DNA of 64,000 nucleotides from Lysinibacillus fusiformis (GTDB lineage Bacteria > Bacillota > Bacilli > Bacillales_A > Planococcaceae). The translations under genes were made by a program, and so were the position numbers. The first letter of the stretch is position 1, and every line of letters starts with the position of its first letter. The DNA is taken from positions 156,081 through 220,080 of the forward strand of contig NZ_PYWL01000008.1 of the NCBI RefSeq assembly GCF_003049525.1, in the 5' to 3' direction. A model generated the notes under the pieces. The model worked only from the letters and a program-made list of their open reading frames with translations, was not told the DNA's origin and searched no databases. Positions 1 through 8,822 of this stretch are shown in pieces.

Positions 1-479
1 GTACAATGATGGCTTGCTAAATCACGTAATTTTTCAAATTCTGGTACAGGGGTGCGCCCTTCAGCACGAGTTAAAATTAAAGTTTGTGTTAAATCAGGAA
101 TCGTTAGCTCAGCCCCAATTGCCGCTGCTGATGCAAAAACAGAGCTAACCCCTGGAATAACTTCGTAGCCAATGCCTTGCTTTTTTAAGAGTGCTACTTG
201 TTCCATAATCGCTCCATACATGGCCGGATCACCTGTATGCATGCGAGCTACTATTTTCCCACCATGGACCCGATCAGCCATCACAGCGACCATTTCCTCT
301 AAATGCATACCAGCGGTACGAATAATTTCCGCATCTGGTCGAGCTTTCGCAATGAGATCTTCACTCACTAATGAATCTGTATACATAACAACATCTGCTG
401 TTTGTAACATATGTAAGCCTTTAACTGTAATTAAATCTGGATCACCGGGACCCGCGCCTACTATATAGATCTTCTTCAT
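1..479 (-). CDS. cbiF: Cobalt-precorrin-4 C11-methyltransferase CbiF (partial)
   Basis: SAM-dependent methyltransferase of corrin-ring synthesis, methylating C11 of (cobalt-)precorrin-4. The window holds about the first 159 residues; the 3' end runs off the left edge (family members are about 250-260 aa). The N-terminus carries the tetrapyrrole-methylase motif GAGPGDPDLITVKG. Further in are a GDPAMYG-type motif and VIPGVSS, both typical of this superfamily and of the CbiF/CobM branch. Its start codon shares one base with the stop codon of cbiL (TAATG overlap), so the two are translationally coupled. It lies in the cbiW-led operon, downstream of cbiL as in B. megaterium. The family assignment is firm; CobM versus CbiF naming follows the cobalt-early context. 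Confidence 0.93.
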   Translation of the reverse strand, partial: MKKIYIVGAGPGDPDLITVKGLHMLQTADVVMYTDSLVSEDLIAKARPDAEIIRTAGMHLEEMVAVMADRVHGGKIVARMHTGDPAMYGAIMEQVALLKKQGIGYEVIPGVSSVFASAAAIGAELTIPDLTQTLILTRAEGRTPVPEFEKLRDLASHHC

Positions 480-1186
480 TATTTACGCACCACCATTAAT
501 GTTAAATATTCTAAATCGACACCATCCAACTCGCGTACATCCCAAATTACTTCTTCGTCAGATGTTACCTTTGTCACAACAGATGCTTTATCTAGTAAAT
601 CTAAATCACGTAGTACCTGTAGCATTAAATCAATTACTTTTGCTACTTTAATAAAGACCACAGCATCATGACTTTCAATAGCTTCACGCATTGCCTCATA
701 ATCATCATAGGCAGGAATGATCGCGACACGGTCATCACCATCAGCTAATGCAATACCAAGTCGAGAAGCGGAGCCATTAAATGAGGATATCCCCGGAACC
801 GTACGAATTTCTACATCTGGATGCATGTCCTGCATTAACTTCATCATATGGATAAACGTACTATATAATAACGGATCACCTTCTGTAACGAAGGCTACAT
901 CCTTACCCTCCTGTAATTTTTCATATACAAGCTCGACTGACTTTGTCCATTCACGCTCAAGGACAGCTTCGTCCTTCGTCATAGGAAATACAAGACCAAG
1001 CATATCTTTTTCCTCTGGATTAATATAAACATCTACAATACGATGGGCATAGCTCTTACTGCCTCTAAGTTTTTTTGGATAGGCAATAACAGGTGACTCT
1101 TGAATCACACGAAACGCCTTCACTGTAATTAATTCTGGATCGCCAGGACCTACGCCCAAGCCATATAAAACACCTAAATTAGTCAT
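479..1186 (-). CDS. cbiL: Cobalt-precorrin-2 C20-methyltransferase CbiL
   Basis: SAM-dependent methyltransferase that adds the C20 methyl group to (cobalt-)precorrin-2, the first dedicated methylation of the corrin ring. At 235 aa it has the usual family length. It shows the N-terminal glycine-rich [16 protein letters not shown] motif, the [13 protein letters not shown] segment and the VPGISSF motif of the tetrapyrrole methylase fold. It overlaps the end of cbiET by 8 bp and touches cbiF at its stop, so it is inside a tightly packed operon under the cobalamin riboswitch near 8055-8235. Confidence 0.94.
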   Translation of the reverse strand: MTNLGVLYGLGVGPGDPELITVKAFRVIQESPVIAYPKKLRGSKSYAHRIVDVYINPEEKDMLGLVFPMTKDEAVLEREWTKSVELVYEKLQEGKDVAFVTEGDPLLYSTFIHMMKLMQDMHPDVEIRTVPGISSFNGSASRLGIALADGDDRVAIIPAYDDYEAMREAIESHDAVVFIKVAKVIDLMLQVLRDLDLLDKASVVTKVTSDEEVIWDVRELDGVDLEYLTLMVVRK

Positions 1187-2399
1187 GATTTTCTTCCTTT
1201 CGATAAGCCGAAATAATATATATTGGATTTAATGGCACAAAGCGTGTCATATCTAAGATCGGTTTGCTACGCGCAAGCTGTGCCTGTAAAATATCAACCG
1301 CAAAATCACAAGCCTTAAACGCTTCCACTGCTTTATATAAATTTTCAATTGTCGCAGCATTTAAAACAATTCGACCATTTGGTTTTAAGCGATTACAGCA
1401 CAATTGTAGTAATTCGACCATTTCACCACCAGTACCACCGATAAAAATGGCATCAGGGTCTGGGAAATGATCGAGTCCCTCTGGAGCTTTACTATGAATT
1501 GCTGTTATATCCACACGGAATTTTTGCTGATTGTGTAGACAGTTCTCTAAATCAGGTGCATTTTTTTCAACGGCGTATACTTCCCCCTCAGGTGCAAGCT
1601 TCCCCGCTTCAATGGCCATAGATCCTGTACATGTACCAATATCCCAAATAACACTATCCTGTTGAAGTTGCATCGCCTGTAAGCTTAAGACACGAATTTC
1701 TTTCTTAGTAATGAGTCCTTTATCTGGTTTTCGTTGTGAAAACTCTTCATCATCAATACCGAGTGTGTAGCGTTTTGGTTCAACAGTTTGTTGTAAAATA
1801 ACTACGTTTAAAGGGGAAAAATGTGCATTCTCCATTTCATCTAGCGAATACCAATCACATTTTTCATCTTCACCCTGTAGATTTTCGGCTACAAATGCAC
1901 GATATTCGGTCATACCAAAATGCTTTAAATAACGTGCGAGCGCATTTGGGCTATTTTCAGCATCTGTTAACAGAGCTATTTTCTTTTTCCCATCGATGCG
2001 CTGTGCCAAGCCTTTCATAGGTCGTCCATGAATACTTGTAACATAAGCATCCTGCCAGCTTTCTCCCATTTTCGCGAAGGCTAGCTGTACGGAGCTCATA
2101 TATGGATAAACCTCCAAATCTAGCTTTTTCGCTAAATAGCCCCCAACGCCGTAAAACAATGGATCTCCTGATGCGAGAATAATCGTATTTCTTGTTTCCT
2201 CTGACAATCTCTCAACAAGTGCTGAAAGACCTCCTTTGATCATGATTTTTTCCCCTGTAAAACGCGGGAAAAAATCAAGCACGCGCTCACCACCTACAAG
2301 TACCTCACAGTCTTCAATCCACTGGCGGTATTGTGGGAATAAGCTTGCTAATCCGTTATCCCCGATCCCAATTAATTTCATCGATCGATGCAATGTCAT
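1179..2399 (-). CDS. cbiET: Bifunctional cobalt-precorrin C5/C15-methyltransferase and decarboxylase CbiET
   Basis: Fusion of CbiE (C5 methylation, about residues 7-205) and CbiT (C15 methylation and C12 acetate decarboxylation, about 215-400), like CobL. The CbiE half has a tetrapyrrole-methylase fold with [13 protein letters not shown]. The CbiT half has a Rossmann SAM site with [17 protein letters not shown] and IFIGGTGG. The start is uncertain: a strong AGGAAGGG site lies at 2403-2410. The ATG at 2399 is very close to it, an in-frame TTG at 2393 has ideal spacing, and the conserved protein start MKLIGIG begins at the ATG at 2381. The gene overlaps the end of cbiD by up to 44 bp. The fused form is common in Bacillales B12 operons. 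Confidence 0.93.
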   Translation of the reverse strand: MTLHRSMKLIGIGDNGLASLFPQYRQWIEDCEVLVGGERVLDFFPRFTGEKIMIKGGLSALVERLSEETRNTIILASGDPLFYGVGGYLAKKLDLEVYPYMSSVQLAFAKMGESWQDAYVTSIHGRPMKGLAQRIDGKKKIALLTDAENSPNALARYLKHFGMTEYRAFVAENLQGEDEKCDWYSLDEMENAHFSPLNVVILQQTVEPKRYTLGIDDEEFSQRKPDKGLITKKEIRVLSLQAMQLQQDSVIWDIGTCTGSMAIEAGKLAPEGEVYAVEKNAPDLENCLHNQQKFRVDITAIHSKAPEGLDHFPDPDAIFIGGTGGEMVELLQLCCNRLKPNGRIVLNAATIENLYKAVEAFKACDFAVDILQAQLARSKPILDMTRFVPLNPIYIISAYRKEENHD

Positions 2400-3489
2400 C
2401 AGCCCTTCCTAATAATTGTCCCTGCATCGAATAAATCGATGTGGAAAGCGTTAAACCGCCCTTTATATGATGAATGGAGGAATAGCAGCAGGCCTCACAC
2501 AAACGATGGAAAAATGATTCATATCCCTTTTCCATCATAATTTCACCTACTTGCGACGCTGTGTTGGCCTCTCGTATTTCGGCTATTGTGTCTGCATCTG
2601 CCCCTACATCTTCTGCAAGTTGTGCTAAAAAGTTAAAATCAATCGGAGCACTTTTGGAATGCACCATCATTACCCCTTGTGCCACCTTTGAAAATTTCCC
2701 CATCATCCCGACAAGGGACACTTGTTTAATACCAAGTCGCTTACAATGCTTTAAAGTAAAGCCAACAAAATCACCCATTTCAACAAAAGCTTCTTCAGGT
2801 AAATCGGGATATTGCTTCATCCCAAATTTTTCACTGCGACCACCTGTTGTCACTACTAAATGCTCACAGCCAGCCTCTTTAGCGACGCTAATGGCCTGTA
2901 CAATACTAGCCATATACGCAGAACTTGAAAAAGGCACGACGGTTCCCCTTGTGCCTAAAATCGAGATGCCTCCAAGTATACCAAGACGACCATTTAACGT
3001 TTTTTTCGCAATCTCCTCACCCTTAGGGACGGAAATCACTACGTTAACCCCTCGTGTAATTTGAAATTCGTCCAATACTCCTTGAACAGTGCTGTGAATC
3101 ATTTTCCGTGGGACAGGGTTAATGGCTGCCTCTCCAACAGGCACTGGTAAGCCGGGCTTTGTGACACGCCCGACTCCAATCCCACCATCTAAATGAATAC
3201 CAGGTGTCTCTGCCCAGCTCACAGTACCGACGATGAGTGCCTGATGTGTGGCATCTGGGTCATCACCAGCATCTTTAATCGTTTCACAGCTGACGGCATT
3301 GTTTTCAAATAGGCATTTTTCAATGGTAAAGGTCGCATCCCTACCTATTGGCAAATGAATCGTGCTTGTTTCTTGCTCTTCATTTGTAATAAGGGCGAGT
3401 AAAGCGGCCTTTGTTACTGCAGTTGCACAGGCTCCTGTTGTATAACCGTGACGCATGTCCTTAGGATCCTTTTTTGGCTTCCGCTCCAT
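2356..3489 (-). CDS. cbiD: Cobalt-precorrin-5B C1-methyltransferase CbiD
   Basis: CbiD methylates C1 of cobalt-precorrin-5B in the anaerobic (cobalt-early) pathway. It is unrelated in fold to the other ring methyltransferases. The 377-residue protein has the diagnostic N-terminal [12 protein letters not shown] motif, a central [12 protein letters not shown] glycine-rich segment and VVTTGGRSE. Its presence, with no CobF-type enzyme seen, argues for the cobalt-early route. Its start shares one base with the cbiC stop (TAATG junction), and its 3' end overlaps cbiET. Confidence 0.95.
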   Translation of the reverse strand: MERKPKKDPKDMRHGYTTGACATAVTKAALLALITNEEQETSTIHLPIGRDATFTIEKCLFENNAVSCETIKDAGDDPDATHQALIVGTVSWAETPGIHLDGGIGVGRVTKPGLPVPVGEAAINPVPRKMIHSTVQGVLDEFQITRGVNVVISVPKGEEIAKKTLNGRLGILGGISILGTRGTVVPFSSSAYMASIVQAISVAKEAGCEHLVVTTGGRSEKFGMKQYPDLPEEAFVEMGDFVGFTLKHCKRLGIKQVSLVGMMGKFSKVAQGVMMVHSKSAPIDFNFLAQLAEDVGADADTIAEIREANTASQVGEIMMEKGYESFFHRLCEACCYSSIHHIKGGLTLSTSIYSMQGQLLGRADDIASIDEINWDRG

Positions 3490-4148
3490 TATTTTTTCGC
3501 CTGTTCATCCGCTAAAAGTGAAATGGCATTTAATGCGGCAACCGTCACTGTACTACCGCCTTTCCGACCAACATTTGTAATGTACGGAATACCTTCAAGT
3601 TTTAGCAGCTCTTCTTTCGATTCAGCCGCAGACACGAAACCTACAGGCATACCAATAATTAAATCTGGTTTTGCTAAGCCTTCCTTAATTAAACGAATCA
3701 ATTCTAGTAATGCAGTTGGGGCATTACCAATGGCATAAATACCGCCCTCATGCAATTTTGAGGCTTTTTGCATCGATATAATGGCACGCGTTGTATTTTG
3801 CTTTTTCGCTTCTACAGATACATCCTCATCCGCAATATAGCAATGTAAATCGCCACCATGTTTTTGGAAACGTTTTTTACCAGAGCCACTTTCAATCATT
3901 TGCACATCCGCAATTACATGACGCCCTGCCAGAATAGACTTAACACCTGCTTCAAGTGCTCCTGGTGTAATAATAACGCTACGACCTAGCTCAAAGTCAG
4001 CAGATGCATGGATAATACGGCGCACAACCTTCCATTCATCTTCTGAAAAGTCATGCTCCCCCATTTCCTCCGCGATAATCGAGAAACTGTAATCGTAAAT
4101 TTTATCTGGGTCTACTGTTAATGGTTTGAAATCTGTTTTAAAATCCAT
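3489..4148 (-). CDS. cbiC: Cobalt-precorrin-8 methylmutase CbiC
   Basis: CbiC (CobH family) moves the C11 methyl group to C12, giving hydrogenobyrinate or cobyrinate. At 219 aa it is full length. Family hallmarks include RRIIHASADFE, the GRHVIADVQMI segment around the active site, IGNAPTALLELI and a C-terminal glycine-rich NVGRKGGSTV. It lies 12 bp after cbiJ and is coupled to cbiD by a one-base stop/start overlap. Confidence 0.94.
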   Translation of the reverse strand: MDFKTDFKPLTVDPDKIYDYSFSIIAEEMGEHDFSEDEWKVVRRIIHASADFELGRSVIITPGALEAGVKSILAGRHVIADVQMIESGSGKKRFQKHGGDLHCYIADEDVSVEAKKQNTTRAIISMQKASKLHEGGIYAIGNAPTALLELIRLIKEGLAKPDLIIGMPVGFVSAAESKEELLKLEGIPYITNVGRKGGSTVTVAALNAISLLADEQAKK

Positions 4149-4160
4149 TGTTATTGCCTC

Positions 4161-4922
4161 CTAAAGTGTATGTTGTACAGCCTGTAACACTTCTTCAAAA
4201 GTGGAATATTGCTGGCCATATTTAATATTGGGTCTTGCAATAAGAATTGTTTCTATAGAACAAGCAAGGGCTGCCTCTAGCTTCTCGTCTACTGAGCCGA
4301 CTTTGCCACTTTCTTTGGTAATCATTAAGGTCACTCCATATTGACGGAATAATGCTTCATTTAATTCCTTTGAAAATGGGCCTTGAATGGCTACAATATC
4401 TCGCTGTGCCACACCGAGCGCCTCACATTTTTCCATATTGTCAAGTCGTGGGAGCATACGAGCAATGACTCTTGTATTTTCTAAGCCTTGTAAGACTTTC
4501 GTAAATGTAGCAAGCGTTTTACTACCTGTTGTCAGCATAATAACACCACGCTTTTCTGCTGCTAACTGAGCTGCTTCTTCATAATCCTTCACGACTGTTA
4601 TAAGTGGGTGTACATAATGTTCATGAGCACGTTCATAGCGAATATAAGGAACTTGCGCTTTTTCAGCTGCTGCCATGGCATTTTTCGATGCCTCTTCTGC
4701 AAATGGATGAGAGGCATCTACCACCAATTGAAAGCCTTGTTCCGATATAATAGTCGCCATTTCTTCCGCTGTAAGTCGCCCTATTAAATGAGGTAAGCCA
4801 GCGTCAGCAAGACTAGAGGCTGCCGATTCCGTCACAACGGTGGCAGTTACAGCATGTCCCGTCCTTTGCAGTTCAAGGCCTAGATTCCTTGCATCACTCG
4901 TCCCTGCTAACATGAAAATCAT
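4161..4922 (-). CDS. cbiJ: Cobalt-precorrin-6A reductase CbiJ
   Basis: CbiJ/CobK reduces the precorrin-6A macrocycle with NAD(P)H. The 253-residue protein begins with MIFMLAGTSDARNLG, the family's N-terminal nucleotide-binding signature. It also contains VVDASHPFAEEASKNA, MLTTGSKTL and MITKESGKVGSVDEKL, all typical CobK/CbiJ blocks. Its ATG overlaps the TGA of cbiX (ATGA), so the pair is translationally coupled. Position in the operon agrees with the B. megaterium order. Confidence 0.93.
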   Translation of the reverse strand: MIFMLAGTSDARNLGLELQRTGHAVTATVVTESAASSLADAGLPHLIGRLTAEEMATIISEQGFQLVVDASHPFAEEASKNAMAAAEKAQVPYIRYERAHEHYVHPLITVVKDYEEAAQLAAEKRGVIMLTTGSKTLATFTKVLQGLENTRVIARMLPRLDNMEKCEALGVAQRDIVAIQGPFSKELNEALFRQYGVTLMITKESGKVGSVDEKLEAALACSIETILIARPNIKYGQQYSTFEEVLQAVQHTL

Positions 4923-5848
4923 TTTACTGGCTCCTCTTCATGATGATGATGGTGATCGTGATCGTGTCCATGATCATGGTCGTGGTCGTGGTCGTGGTGG
5001 TGATCATGGTCGTGATCATGATGGTGATGATGATGTGCATGCCCATGAATAGCAGCGTAAGCCCGATATTCTTCAAGATCTTTCATACCTGTTGATGTAC
5101 CATTCACCGCTTGCTCAATACGTTCTAATAGAACATTTTGTAAACGTTCATGGTAGCCAAAGTAGTTGGCAATTTGAATCTCACATGCTGGAAATTGCTC
5201 ATTGTATTTCTCACACATAACATGCATACGCTCCATTAAAATACCCGTGAATAAAAAGTAAGGAAGCATAATAATTTTTTTAGCACCTAGTTTGACACAG
5301 CGTTCAATGCCTTCTTCAACACGAGGGTCCGTTACGCCCATAAAGGCACTTTCTACGTATTTAACAGGTAGTTTTTCCCATAGTAATCGTGTAATTTTAT
5401 AGAAATCTCCATTTGCATAAGGATCACTACCTCCTCGAGCAATTAATAAAATGGCTGTGTCTTCCTGTTCTTGTTCAGTATCAAATCCAATTTCAACTAA
5501 ACGATCCTGTAATATCGCAAATATTTCTTCATGAATGCCAATTGTTTGACCATATGTGAATGTGATATTCGGATAATGCTCACGAGCATGCTCGATTTCT
5601 GCCGGAATATGTAGCTTAGAATGACCTGCATGAAGTAAAATAATCGGGATGACATGTACCTCTGAAGCACTCTTTTTCACACAGTTTGTAATACCTTCTT
5701 CGATGTTAGGAGAAGCAAATTCAAGGAAGCATGTTTCCACTAAATATTGTTCATCAATGCGAGATTTCATTTGCTCGATAAATGTACGCACCTCATCATT
5801 TCCTGCTGCTAAACGGCTCCCATGGCCAACAAATAATATAGCTTTCAT
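4919..5848 (-). CDS. cbiX: Sirohydrochlorin cobaltochelatase CbiX with histidine-rich tail
   Basis: CbiX inserts Co2+ into sirohydrochlorin, the cobalt-early step. It is a long-type chelatase with two homologous halves: the first begins with LFVGHGSRLAAGN and IPIILLHAGHSK, the second has LLIARGGSDPYAN and MLPYFLFTGILMERM. The last ~45 residues hold about 24 histidines alternating with aspartates before EEEPVK, a metal-binding tail described for Bacillus CbiX. I chose the ATG at 5848 because AGGAG lies just upstream and the protein then starts MKAILFVGHG; a longer frame to 5875 would overlap cbiH60. The tail is encoded by low-complexity DNA at about 4935-5045. Confidence 0.94.
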   Translation of the reverse strand: MKAILFVGHGSRLAAGNDEVRTFIEQMKSRIDEQYLVETCFLEFASPNIEEGITNCVKKSASEVHVIPIILLHAGHSKLHIPAEIEHAREHYPNITFTYGQTIGIHEEIFAILQDRLVEIGFDTEQEQEDTAILLIARGGSDPYANGDFYKITRLLWEKLPVKYVESAFMGVTDPRVEEGIERCVKLGAKKIIMLPYFLFTGILMERMHVMCEKYNEQFPACEIQIANYFGYHERLQNVLLERIEQAVNGTSTGMKDLEEYRAYAAIHGHAHHHHHHDHDHDHHHDHDHDHDHGHDHDHHHHHEEEPVK

Positions 5849-5862
5849 CTCTTTTCTCCTCA

Positions 5863-7530
5863 CTAGTCGCCGCACGGAGCTGGCTCTATTTTTATTTTGG
5901 AAGACATATCTTGATACGTAAAATGCAATATCTTTTTCACCCGCTTGAAGTATTTAAATAGACGCTCGTTTGGATGCGCATTTGCTTTATATTCTTCAAT
6001 AATATCTGTAATTAAAGGGATTAATTGATCAGGCTCCAAACCTTCTACAACAGGCTGTGCTGCATGAGCCGTACGCCCGACTGGTTTCGCTCCAATAAAG
6101 ACATCAAATTTACTTTTGCGATAGACAATCCCAATATCATCAAACACGGCTCGATAACAAGCCATTCCACAGCCATTGAAGCCAATATTTAATGTTTTCG
6201 GTAATGACATACCGCCAAGCTTTTCTTGAATTTCCTCCGCATATGGAATGGAATCTGCTTTTTCACCGTAGCAAAAATCACAAGCCTTCAACGATAACAC
6301 ATCACCAATTGGTGCTAATAAAAAGCCTACTTCCTGTAATTTCTCAGTGATACGTTCAGGCGTTGTTGTAGGTATTTTTAAATGGATTTGATGATCTGGT
6401 GTATATTCCATTGATCCTTCTTCTCCTACTACCTCTGCTAACGTCATCATTTGCTGTGGTGTGAAAAATTTATTAGCCACGCCAGGGCTCACTGCTAATT
6501 CAAAAATGGATTCTATTTTTTGTTGTACAAGCTTTGGAGTAACCTTGATAGCACTTGTTCCCTTTACCATTGCAAGTGCCGCTGTAGCCATTTCAAGTGC
6601 TGTTTTTTTCGGCTTTGGCATAACGGCTATACTGGGTTTATTCATTCTCCCTGCATTAGGGTCTGCCGCAAAGTCATTTCGTGCTGTTCCTGTCTCTTGA
6701 TTCATCGCCCATGGCTCATTTTCTTCCCGTAAGCGTTGATGAGGACGTAATGGCTGTTTTTCCTCACCAAGTGTATATTTACGTTGGTAGCCTCGCGGTG
6801 TAATCATTTTATTATCATAGAAGAACGTAGATGAGTTTCCGATAATAACTGTTGTCAGCATACCAATATCATGTTCCAGCATTTCTGCCAATGTCGTCAT
6901 CGTCACTTCCTGACGTTCTCGATAGGCACTTTTTACAAGCCCTACTGGTGTGTCAGGAGAACGATATTCTAAAAGAATTCGTTGCGCTTCGACAATTTGT
7001 CTTGTACGGCGACCACTTTTAGGATTGTATAAAGCAATAACAAAATCGGCCATAGCTGCGGCTTCCACACGCTTCGCAATTAAATTCCACGGAGTGAGAT
7101 GGTCACTCAAACTAATGGTACAAGCATCATGCATAATGGGTGCACCAAGTAAACTAGCACATGAATTGATAGCTGAAATACCTGGGACAATCTCCACTTC
7201 AATACCAGTTGCCTCTGTCCAGCCTAGCTCAATTAATACTTCATACACCAATCCCGCCATACCATAAACGCCTGCATCTCCACTCGAAATGACCGAAACA
7301 ATACTTCCTGCCTCTGCTTGACGAACGGCCTCCTGAGCACGTGACACTTCCTCTGTCATACCTGTACTGACAATGGATTTTGCGCTGACTAAATCTTGAA
7401 TCAGTTCAACATAGGTTTTATAGCCTATGATCATGTCACTTTGTTGTAAAGCCTCTACTGCACGTGTCGTAATATGCTTAAAGTCTCCAGGCCCAAAGCC
7501 TACTACGAAAATTTTCCCTTTTTGCGCCAT
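5863..7530 (-). CDS. cbiH60: Cobalt-precorrin-3B C17-methyltransferase fused to a sirohaem-reductase-like domain (CbiH60)
   Basis: The N-terminal ~245 residues are a CbiH/CobJ methyltransferase (VGFGPGDFKHITTRA, VISSGDAGVYGMAG, VPGISAIN, ALYNPKSGRR), which methylates C17 and contracts the ring. A linker of about 60 residues follows. The C-terminal ~250 residues resemble the ferredoxin-like nitrite/sulfite reductase fold, with a CDFC motif and NGCGMACYRA that probably ligate a 4Fe-4S cluster. The 555-aa length and architecture match CbiH60 of B. megaterium, where the extra domain is needed for this step. It lies between cbiW (4 bp) and cbiX (14 bp). Confidence 0.93.
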   Translation of the reverse strand: MAQKGKIFVVGFGPGDFKHITTRAVEALQQSDMIIGYKTYVELIQDLVSAKSIVSTGMTEEVSRAQEAVRQAEAGSIVSVISSGDAGVYGMAGLVYEVLIELGWTEATGIEVEIVPGISAINSCASLLGAPIMHDACTISLSDHLTPWNLIAKRVEAAAMADFVIALYNPKSGRRTRQIVEAQRILLEYRSPDTPVGLVKSAYRERQEVTMTTLAEMLEHDIGMLTTVIIGNSSTFFYDNKMITPRGYQRKYTLGEEKQPLRPHQRLREENEPWAMNQETGTARNDFAADPNAGRMNKPSIAVMPKPKKTALEMATAALAMVKGTSAIKVTPKLVQQKIESIFELAVSPGVANKFFTPQQMMTLAEVVGEEGSMEYTPDHQIHLKIPTTTPERITEKLQEVGFLLAPIGDVLSLKACDFCYGEKADSIPYAEEIQEKLGGMSLPKTLNIGFNGCGMACYRAVFDDIGIVYRKSKFDVFIGAKPVGRTAHAAQPVVEGLEPDQLIPLITDIIEEYKANAHPNERLFKYFKRVKKILHFTYQDMSSKIKIEPAPCGD

Positions 7531-7534
7531 GTTT

Positions 7535-7906
7535 TTACCCCTCTTTCACCTTTTCAATCCCTTTAATGGCTGTTGTTTGCGCTGTTCGCTGTAATGTCCC
7601 TTCTCGAAGTGTAAAAACATGATCGTTATATAAGGATTCATGATGCAAATCCTGTACAAGTGTTCTAGCATGCTCCGTTGACGGTACACGATACCAATTC
7701 CCCTGAGGGTAAGCAATCACAACACAAGCATCCTTGCATCGTCCATTACAGCGCGTTCTTGTCGTATGTATTTCTTTATCTAGTGCGTTACGCTGTATTT
7801 CATCTCGTATAGCTTGGGTAATTTCCTCCCCATCCTTGTTCATACAGCTACTGCCATTGCAAATAAAGAGATGTGTTTTCATCCCCTCTAAATTCCACGT
7901 TGTCAT
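7535..7906 (-). CDS. cbiW: 2Fe-2S thioredoxin-like ferredoxin CbiW
   Basis: Small redox protein (123 aa) with the cysteine pattern of thioredoxin-fold 2Fe-2S ferredoxins: CNGSSC near residue 16, then CNGRCKDAC about 40 residues later. In B. megaterium the first gene of the cob operon, cbiW, has the same character. It probably passes electrons to a step of ring synthesis such as CbiH60, but that is inference. A GGGGAGAT site lies just upstream of the ATG at 7906; an internal ATG at 7882 is less likely. It is the first gene after the riboswitch and terminator. Confidence 0.85.
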   Translation of the reverse strand: MTTWNLEGMKTHLFICNGSSCMNKDGEEITQAIRDEIQRNALDKEIHTTRTRCNGRCKDACVVIAYPQGNWYRVPSTEHARTLVQDLHHESLYNDHVFTLREGTLQRTAQTTAIKGIEKVKEG

Positions 7907-7933
7907 CTTATATCTCCCCTCATTTGCTTTTGG

Positions 7934-7974
7934 AAAAAAGAAAAAACCTTTACTCTGCCGAAGAGTAAAGGTTT
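7934..7974 (-). terminator. Riboswitch-controlled intrinsic terminator of the cbiW operon
   Basis: Perfect 13-bp inverted repeat (7944-7956 with 7962-7974, 5-nt loop). On the minus strand it is followed by a long T-rich run (7946 down to 7934). It lies between the cobalamin riboswitch and the cbiW start, where an OFF-switch terminator is expected. Confidence 0.9.
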
Positions 7975-8054
7975 GTAGAAGCCAAATAAAAACGAATAGA
8001 TTGAAAGACAGATCCTCGCTTTTGCTTCAACTTCTCCCTCCGAAAAGTTTGCAT

Positions 8055-8235
8055 GCACAATCTGATAAGCAGGTTTCCTGACTTAAGCTTCATTTTACTG
8101 TCGCACCTTCCCTAGTTTGCACAGGTGGCATTGCGATTTCATCAGCTATTACAGTAGCGGGGGCTGTATTGGACTTTCACCAATTTCCCTATTATCTCGA
8201 GTTCTTCGAGCACTTATCGACGTTTTATATGAAAT
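8055..8235 (-). promoter_or_regulatory. Cobalamin riboswitch upstream of cbiW
   Basis: On the minus strand the leader shows the conserved B12 elements: GGGAAATTGGTGAAAGTCC, then CCGCTACTGTAAT, and near the 3' end AAGTCAGGAAACCTGC (the B12-box region). The GCCACTG block of the consensus appears as GCTACTG. It is followed by an intrinsic terminator and then the B12 synthesis operon, so AdoCbl binding should stop transcription. The edges are approximate. Confidence 0.93.
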
Positions 8236-8268
8236 TTTTAATCGTATACATAATAGAAAACTGTCTTA

Positions 8269-8296
8269 ATCATATCTTATTATTTTAAAATTTCAA
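8269..8296 (-). promoter_or_regulatory. Predicted SigA promoter of the cbiW operon
   Basis: Minus strand: -35 TTGAAA (8291-8296) and -10 TATGAT (8269-8274) with a 16-bp spacer, placing the start site just upstream of the riboswitch. Confidence 0.65.
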
Positions 8297-8413
8297 TATT
8301 TCTTTAAAAAATCATGACAAATTTATCAATTTCATAGGAGGGGTGAAAGCTATTAAAAATTTGAATTTGCCTTCTTTAATCCTAAAAAACGTTAGTTATC
8401 AGAATTTTCGACA

Positions 8414-8442
8414 TTGATATTCTATTTTTAATTTTTTATAAA
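8414..8442 (+). promoter_or_regulatory. Predicted SigA promoter of cbiMNQO
   Basis: TTGATA (8414-8419) and TATAAA (8437-8442) separated by 17 bp, about 60 bp ahead of the plus-strand cobalamin riboswitch. Confidence 0.65.
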
Positions 8443-8504
8443 AAAAGTATAGCATAATTATGGAAATTCGTGATACACTTTGTCGTGAAATCTCACAACT
8501 TACT

Positions 8505-8705
8505 ATTTTTCGGTGTAAAATGCTCGTCATTTTGCTTAAAAGGGAAGCCGGTTTAAGTCCGGCGCGGTCCCGCCACTGTAATAGGGAGCTTTATAGAAAA
8601 TGTCACTGTCCAATGGATGGGAAGACCTATAAAGTGTTGAACTAGAGCCAGGAGACCTGCCGAACATAAGTGATCGTTTCAGCCTACGAGGATAGGTGTG
8701 CGGCT
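8505..8705 (+). promoter_or_regulatory. Cobalamin riboswitch upstream of cbiM
   Basis: Textbook element: GGTGTAAAATGC, AAAAGGGAAGCCGGT, GCGGTCCCGCCACTGTAA, and GCCAGGAGACCTGCC, followed by a 3' arm around 8660-8705 that could form the regulatory loop. It precedes a terminator and the cobalt transporter genes, so B12 should repress cobalt import. It lies head to head with the minus-strand B12 riboswitch. Confidence 0.96.
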
Positions 8706-8740
8706 TAGCAGATGAAAATGTTATTTGCTTTTTTAGCTAT

Positions 8741-8774
8741 GCACTTTTCCAACAACGGAAAAGTGCTTTTTTAT
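8741..8774 (+). terminator. Riboswitch-controlled terminator before cbiM
   Basis: Perfect 10-bp stem (8741-8750 with 8757-8766, 6-nt loop) followed by TTTTTTATT. It lies between the riboswitch and the cbiM start, as expected for transcriptional control. Confidence 0.9.
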
Positions 8775-8822
8775 TACGCACGCTACATTCTAAAAATCTA
8801 TTTACAGTTTGGAGGAAAAAAA

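Noticed and set aside
2561..3064. 167-codon open frame on the plus strand
   Set aside because: Lies antisense within cbiD, no ribosome site, composition typical of a shadow frame.
4935..5045. Possible CRISPR or tandem repeat array
   Set aside because: The repeats are short, degenerate and in frame with the His-Asp tail.
4840..5052. Plus-strand frame rich in Asp, Arg, Gly
   Set aside because: Antisense reading of the His-rich cbiX tail repeats.
7734..8081. Plus-strand frame across the cbiW start
   Set aside because: It runs through the terminator and riboswitch; no start signals.
8712..8822. N-terminal extension of cbiM
   Set aside because: It would be translated through the terminator hairpin; TTG 8823 has GGAGG.
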